From NCBI GenBank assembly GCA_008360955.1, contig LUCM01001910.1:255031-319030 (forward strand): DNA of 64,000 nt, in the 5' to 3' direction. The notes under the pieces are model-generated. The model saw nothing but the letters and a program-made list of their open reading frames with translations, searched no databases and was not told the DNA's origin. This stretch comes from Fasciolopsis buskii (taxonomy: Eukaryota > Platyhelminthes > Trematoda > Plagiorchiida > Fasciolidae). Made by a program: the position numbers and the translations under genes. Of this stretch, positions 58,511 through 64,000 are shown one piece after another (within the stretch, counting starts at the first letter, position 1; each line of letters opens with the position of its first letter).

Positions 58511-59574
58511 TGCTTTCTAAGCGCATGCAAGGATCCCGGGAACCTGTGCGGAGACAGTTACAACTGCTTATTAGAATAGACACCTTGAGAAATACTCTAT
58601 CGACAGCAACTGACTGCATCGAACTCTGGGCGCTGCATAACAGTGAACCAATTGCAGGATTTAGGCTCAATTTCCAGTGCGGCTGCGCTTTATGGCTTCC
58701 CTGGAGGTTTTCGTTCGCCTGACTGATAACGTAAACGATTCCGAAGATTGAAACGCCATCCTAGCAAGTGATGAATTTGTCTGTCTTTCTTCTAGTTTTT
58801 GCATGTATAGCTGCTCCGACCAGGTCCGCTTGAGGCCGGACAGGAGACATAGTTTGAAGACACACTTGTTACCGACTTCTCCATGCTGGAGGAATAGCTG
58901 CTGGAAGGCAGTATGGAAGGCAGTCATCCACGGTGGTGCTTGTTAATCGTGGTTTCTTTTGCCTAAACCACTGGGTCATCACGCAGCCCGTGATTGTTTA
59001 ATCTGAATTGGTCCAGGATTCACAATGTGCAGTAAGATTAGGGCACCTAAAGGTGGAAATAACAGAGCTCTGAGATCGGATAATAACATTTACACCAAAG
59101 GCCGGTCCACGCACTCCTTGGCGCTCCTCACAGACCAGGATACTAACGAATTAGATTGTCACAGGGGACAGCGTGGGACCAGAGCTATTCGCTGCCCCTA
59201 GTACCGTGTAATCCGCAATCAACCATGTATCTACTGGCAAAGGCAAACCACGGAAAAGTGGCGAACCAACATTAATGAATGTTACCTACACCGCCTTGGA
59301 ATCCGGAAGACATGGCTGTAGGACCCAGCCTTCCTTCAGCAAACTGATGGCTTTATTAGGACGCGACGTTGAGATATCCCTTGGAATGTAAGCCAGTGCA
59401 ATGAAGAAGGTAATGGTCGTTCGCCCTGCACAGGAGCACACGGGATGGCAAACGGTCAACAATATATGGTGACTGGTCGTTCAAGGGTAAGGGGACTATC
59501 GGTTCATGCACTCAAAACGATTGCTGGGGTTGGGTATATAGAACTTTGCTACGAAAGGAAGCTCTGCCACGCTA
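58511..59574. other. no supported gene
   Basis: Short frames only, with no motif recognised. Confidence 0.4.
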
Positions 59575-59952
59575 GTGTTAGTAGAGTTCAGTAACCCCCT
59601 GCAAGGCACAAAAATTATGAGGTCACAATTGGAAAAAATTCGTAGTCGAACAAGAAAAAAATGGCGCGAGGGCGGTACTTTGCAGGAGGCAGTGTCGCCA
59701 GTTTATGGGGCTGTAAGCAGCCCCGTCTTACACATAAGCAGCTGCGCTATTCCGTCTTCTCCCAATCAAAGCAATCTCCAAGAAACCCTTGTCCCGTGGA
59801 ACAAAGTTTTAAAAGAGTTTCTTGGTGCAGTCTGCTGCACGATGGCCGAAAAGTCAATTCATCTGAAATTACTACGAAGAAGTGACAGCGGTTCTCGTGA
59901 ATTTTTCGAGCGCAGACACAACAAAGACAATAATACTAAGCGTAAGAGGTAA
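59575..59952 (+). CDS. unidentified 125-codon basic ORF
   Basis: Starts MLVEFSNPLQGTKIMRSQLE, has a basic KIRSRTRKKWREGG stretch, and ends RRHNKDNNTKRKR before TAA. The basic C-terminus could serve nuclear targeting, but there is no other support for coding. Low confidence. Confidence 0.25.
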   Translation: MLVEFSNPLQGTKIMRSQLEKIRSRTRKKWREGGTLQEAVSPVYGAVSSPVLHISSCAIPSSPNQSNLQETLVPWNKVLKEFLGAVCCTMAEKSIHLKLLRRSDSGSREFFERRHNKDNNTKRKR

Positions 59953-60189
59953 CTCAATGTATTCTGCAGCAATGCTTGCAGCATGGGAAATATGAAACCT
60001 GTGATGAGGCCGACATCCCGGACTGTTTATCCCTCGGGAGGAACCGGCTGAACAGCTAAGCCAACAGTGAACCTTTGTGCAATCAGGGTTACCTTAGTGA
60101 CTCCCAGGAGAGAACTGATAGTAGAACATGCCGCGGGACGCTGCCGCTTGCCGCCCAGCACCAGCAACGGCATAAAGGCTTGCTTCTAC

Positions 60190-61250
60190 CTAATTATGCA
60201 ACGAATATTTAGCTTTCTGCGAGTGCCACACGCAAGGCAAGATTTACTTCATACAAGTAAGTGTTAGGGAAAATAAGAAGGAACAGGTAGCAAACCCGTA
60301 TGCTCAAACAGATCATTAGAGTGGCTCGCTCCGAAGCACTATCAATCTCCAATGCAATGAGCAAGACAAGAGCTTGCGGGCCAAAATTCATGGCTGCATA
60401 TACTGCTTGACAATTCAGTAAAGGATTTTTTGGGCTAATCTTTAGTGGCTGGCTGCGAATCGGTTTTAGCTGAAACGCAGCTGAGGTGCGCAACGCAGGC
60501 TTACGTATTTGTTGGAAGGGGTTGGCGAGATAAGAGATATGGCCGAAGTACTTAAATTTCAGGAGGGATAATTCACGGAATTACAATTTAGGCGGCGGCA
60601 AAGAAAAGCACTGAAAATATGAAAATTGGATGGAAGCTAACAAAAACCAAGCGGTAGGTCATATGAGGTGGATGGGAGGGCAATTTCAGGCAGCAGCAAT
60701 GGGCCGGTAGTACGGCAGCACTGAGGGTGGAAGAAAACGGTCAGGATAATGTTAGAAAAATTAATGGGGATGACTTTTAAATTTTGTGAGCAGACAGACT
60801 GTTGGATGTGTAAAAATGTTACTTGCCCCCATAAGCCGTTTGCGGAAAAGGGGAATATGGGGTGCAGAAATATGAAATAACGTTCGTCTGGGAAAGAAAT
60901 ACAGTCCATAAATGCACTTGCCACGAAAGCCTACAAAATATCACATTCTGATATCTGCACAGTCTAAGGAGGAAAATGTCAGCAACAGAATCTGTGCTGC
61001 GTCTATAATTTATTTGGGCTGGTGAGTTGTAATTTTCGCTGCTAGTGGGCCTGAAATAAAGCCGAATTGGGATCTGTTCCAGCTGGTGTTGCGTTGAGAA
61101 AATGGAAGATAAATTGTGTCCAGAGTTTCGAAGGTGAGTAGGCAATCAAGCCAGTTCGGGAACCGACACCCTTAGGTTGCCTATGAGAATTTCGGGAGTT
61201 CAGAGGTCTCTCCGGAAATGAACACAACAACGGGCCTTGAAGATCGAGCT
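60190..61250 (-). mobile_element. possible fragment G of the family-2 3' end
   Basis: At 60215-60245 the plus strand reads TGCGAGTGCCACACGCAAGGCAAGAT, resembling the terminal blocks at 31720 (C) and 37113 (B), with the same orientation. The extent toward 61.2 kb is guessed from similar composition. No RT is visible. Confidence 0.35.
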
Positions 61251-64000
61251 ATATGCTACGAACCTTCCAGCTGTTTGCTGTGTGCGGTGTGCGTAGAGCA
61301 GCCAGTCCTAGATTGCGCACTGCCTACCCGTACCATGCCTTCAGTAAACTTTTGACGTATCCGCAAGTGACAATTCGACAGGGTTTCTGGAATAGGGTGT
61401 CCGTTGTCCGGTTTGCAGGGCTGGCCCAGATTCCCGGCCGACTGCACGAGTAGGAACAGCGGGATGGTTTATTAACAACGGCTGGTTTCGTTTCTTTTGA
61501 TGAACGGGAAAAGGACAGCGCTGAATTTGGTCGCGGATGCTTGGGCAATGGCCTTAGGGATGTTTAGAGGAGGAATAACGAAGAATATGTGACGTGTACC
61601 CTGCATTTAGACAGAATGGTAGCACTTCTCACCAATTAGTAGTTTCCATGGACATTAGTATCTTGGAGGAAAGAAACAACGGCATTCGTCCAAGCGTCAG
61701 CATACCTTCCAAGTTTGAGCAGACAGAAATGGGTGCACCGAAAGTTCAGAAGGTTAAGTAGTGGCAATATGTGGGTAGTCCACAGCACTACTACCCCGGG
61801 TGGACTCTTGGCTCAATCAGCGGCATATCTATCGAAAAAGAATTGTGTGGGCTTTACCCATTCGCAGGGTCAGGTCAGGCCCGGCTGAATACATTTTCAT
61901 TGATGAAAATGGCCCGAGCCTTGACAGCTAGAGGTAGATTTTTGTTTCCGGGTTCAAAATGCCCCCGGAAGAATCCTGCTTTTCGGTAGCGGAAGACCGC
62001 CTGAGACCATATAGATACTTTGAACAGTTTTTCAGTCTGGCCTTAACGTTCTATATTTATATTTTTGCAACTGTTTCGGGTTTTTCGTTCTTCCCATATT
62101 CGGAGATTTTAAGGTGCGTATTCCGCGGTTATTGGGATTTTTGCTGAAACGGACTGAATAAAATCAAAGTATGGACAAGCAGACATTCGGACGGTGGTGT
62201 TTTGCATTTTGGAGCACAAGCCTGGATCGGCCCTCTAAGGCAACATGACTAAAGTTTCTCGAACTTGGCTCAGTGACTCCGCAGCCATTAAGTGCATGAA
62301 TACACTCGGTTTACTGGCACACTGGCTATGTGATCAACTGCTTAAACGACGAAATTGAACGAACCGTCACCATCAAAATTCGAGTCCGTGCGTTTCTTAG
62401 CACGAATTCTAAATCCAGAACTTTAACACGTTTATTCAGACGGTTGGACAAAGAAGCCCTAACCTAAATTTCTCCCTTGTTGCTTTGTTCTACCAAATAT
62501 CACGAAAATCATGCTGACAGGAAAGCGCGGTATAGAGCGGCTGCGGGCCGGATTGGAAGCAAACTAGGAGGCGTAAATACTGACTGTGTTGGAACGATGC
62601 AATTGTCCAGTGAAGCATATGACAAAGCAAAACGTTGCGAAATCAAACCGAGACCCCGAAGCGCACCAAAGGGAGAACAGGGTCCTAAAAAATCAGGCAT
62701 GGACAGTGGGACCCAATTCTGCCAATATTGTCTTCACGGTACCCTTGGCATACCTGTAACTCCTTTTCATTTCCAAAGGAATGGTGGTGAACGAGTTCAT
62801 TTCATCCTAAAAAGGCATGAACAGGCACTCAGTGGGAGGTCCAAAAGGGTTTGCAAAATCAGAAATATCTCACCATCTCTTGGGTGCGGTAGTGCCGGTC
62901 AGCCAAATGCTACTTGAGGTTCAATGTTCCTTCAACCACCTAGATGGCACTTGCCTCAGCCATGACTCTAAGCCAATTGTCTCACCCGTACACTACTTCG
63001 ATACTACAGAGTAAGTTGCGGCTGTCAACAGAGGGCGATGCTTTGTCAGCATATTTGTATTTACATTAGTTCCGGAGTGGAGGTTCTTTTGGAACAGATG
63101 TTCTGAGGGACTTCCGCTTGGACATTTAACCATCCTGATCTCCTCTATTAGACTGTCCGAGACCCTTGGAGTTCTGATGACAGTGGGTTCAGTTAAATCA
63201 ACCCTTTTCCATGGGTATTTTGAATTTGGCACTTAAGCATGCTTGCGGTTATTCGTTGTAATTGCTCCAAATGGTGCATTTACTTATGGGAAAATGAGGA
63301 TGGAGAGTGAACGGTGTATTTGTTAAAACGGGGCTAAACCGTTAGATAGAGGAATGAAAAATAGAGCTATGGCAGAACAGCCCCGTCTGCACTCCGTACG
63401 CCTCTGCACTGGCTCTGCTGCATCCTTCGCGAACTGGTCATTCCTTGCGGAATGTGAAGCAATGCGCATCACTCCCCACCTAATCCTCGTCGTTCGGGAA
63501 GTAGCACATCACTGAATCAAGGACTAGGCATGAACGACTTTGACGCTTAATTACTGGTGTTAGTTTGCGGTATACAGAGGACGTTGAAAATCGTCTCGTG
63601 ATCACCCGACATCCGATGGTTGCTTGTCGAAAGGAAATTTTGGGACTGGGGAGGACGTGAGAGGTTCCTAAAGGCTGGGAATCGCGATAATTGTATTACA
63701 TTCATGGAAGATTCCCTGACGATGACTCCCACGCTCCTACCAACTCGCCCAATCGCTCACAATGCTGAGCAAGTCACGACAAGTCGGACCTGTTTATTAT
63801 TAGTGGGGCTAACGTGGTCCTTTTTCTGATGGACCTCCAAGACTTTGTTCTTCGTGGCTCAGGTTATTCGTCTTCACAATGTTTTGGTCGCTAAGTGGGG
63901 AGTTTATGTCGTAAGCGTTCCGACTAGTAATAAAATGTTTACGGCGTCAGCCTCGAGTTCAGCGGTCAGGATTCCAGGAAAGTTGTCCGCATTCTTCAGC
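61251..64000. other. no supported gene
   Basis: A 146-codon plus-strand frame at 62477-62917 and smaller frames are unidentified. The 62477 frame has a basic, proline-rich middle (KPRPRSAPKGEQGPKK) without a known domain. I see no splice-supported exon. Confidence 0.35.

Noticed and set aside
62477..62917. 146-codon plus-strand ORF
   Set aside because: No motif, splice support or context. It was left unannotated as a gene.
1..64000. CRISPR arrays, operons, prophage or plasmid features
   Set aside because: There are no regularly spaced repeats, no ribosome binding sites and no long bacterial frames. Intron-like borders and non-LTR elements show eukaryotic DNA.

Overview
The window looks like repeat-rich intergenic and intronic DNA from a flatworm-type metazoan genome. 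There are no operons, ribosome binding sites or long bacterial frames. The coding traces that exist are short exons with GT/AG borders or broken reverse transcriptases (RTs). RTE-like and CR1/Jockey-like non-LTR retrotransposons, tRNA-derived SINE-like repeats and a 36-nt candidate intron together suggest Platyhelminthes, perhaps a tapeworm. That placement is an inference from repeat flavour, not from a marker gene.

Host genes are few. (1) Two plus-strand exons at 11858-12064 and 13965-14258 join in the same phase and end in a stop and an AATAAA signal. They form the 3' end of a helical protein I cannot name, and their intron carries about 850 bp of degenerate CAGT repeat. (2) A polyglutamine-containing exon lies on the minus strand at 19733-20051. 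(3) A minus-strand first exon at 29493-29701 encodes the N-terminus of a CEP20 (FOPNL/FOR20)-like centrosomal protein, with a possible 54-nt second exon at 29091-29144.

Most recognisable content is mobile. Layout: 1-4.2 kb nothing supported; 4.2-7.0 kb non-LTR element A (minus); 9.1-10.2 kb a SINE and a dispersed repeat; 11.9-14.4 kb the host gene end; 15.5-18.0 kb an almost complete but broken RTE element (minus), with a possible leader to 18.6 kb; 18.9-25.6 kb SINE copies and the polyQ exon; 29-30 kb CEP20-like; 31.1-45.3 kb a cluster of one non-LTR family: fragment J (+), element C (-), near-full-length element B (-, 37.1-43.7 kb) and an endonuclease-only fragment E (-). An unrelated RT C-terminus sits at 36.8-37.0 kb. 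Then come element D (+, 47.0-50.3 kb), a MULE/ZSWIM-type transposase remnant (50.6-51.8 kb), RT remnant F (+, 53.5-55.1 kb) interrupted by a large inverted pair of tRNA-like repeats, a second copy of the D 3' end (56.1-57.4 kb), and copy H of the B 3' end (-, 57.4-58.5 kb). From 58.5 to 64 kb I see only a possible 3'-end fragment near 60.2 kb and unidentified ORFs.

All retroelement frames seen here carry stops or frameshifts, so none looks autonomously active. The most unusual structure is the roughly 275-bp inverted repeat at 54192-54877: two opposed tRNA-like units inside an RT remnant, flanked by a 9-bp direct repeat. Where the excluded sequence is ignored, the RT similarity resumes on the far side.
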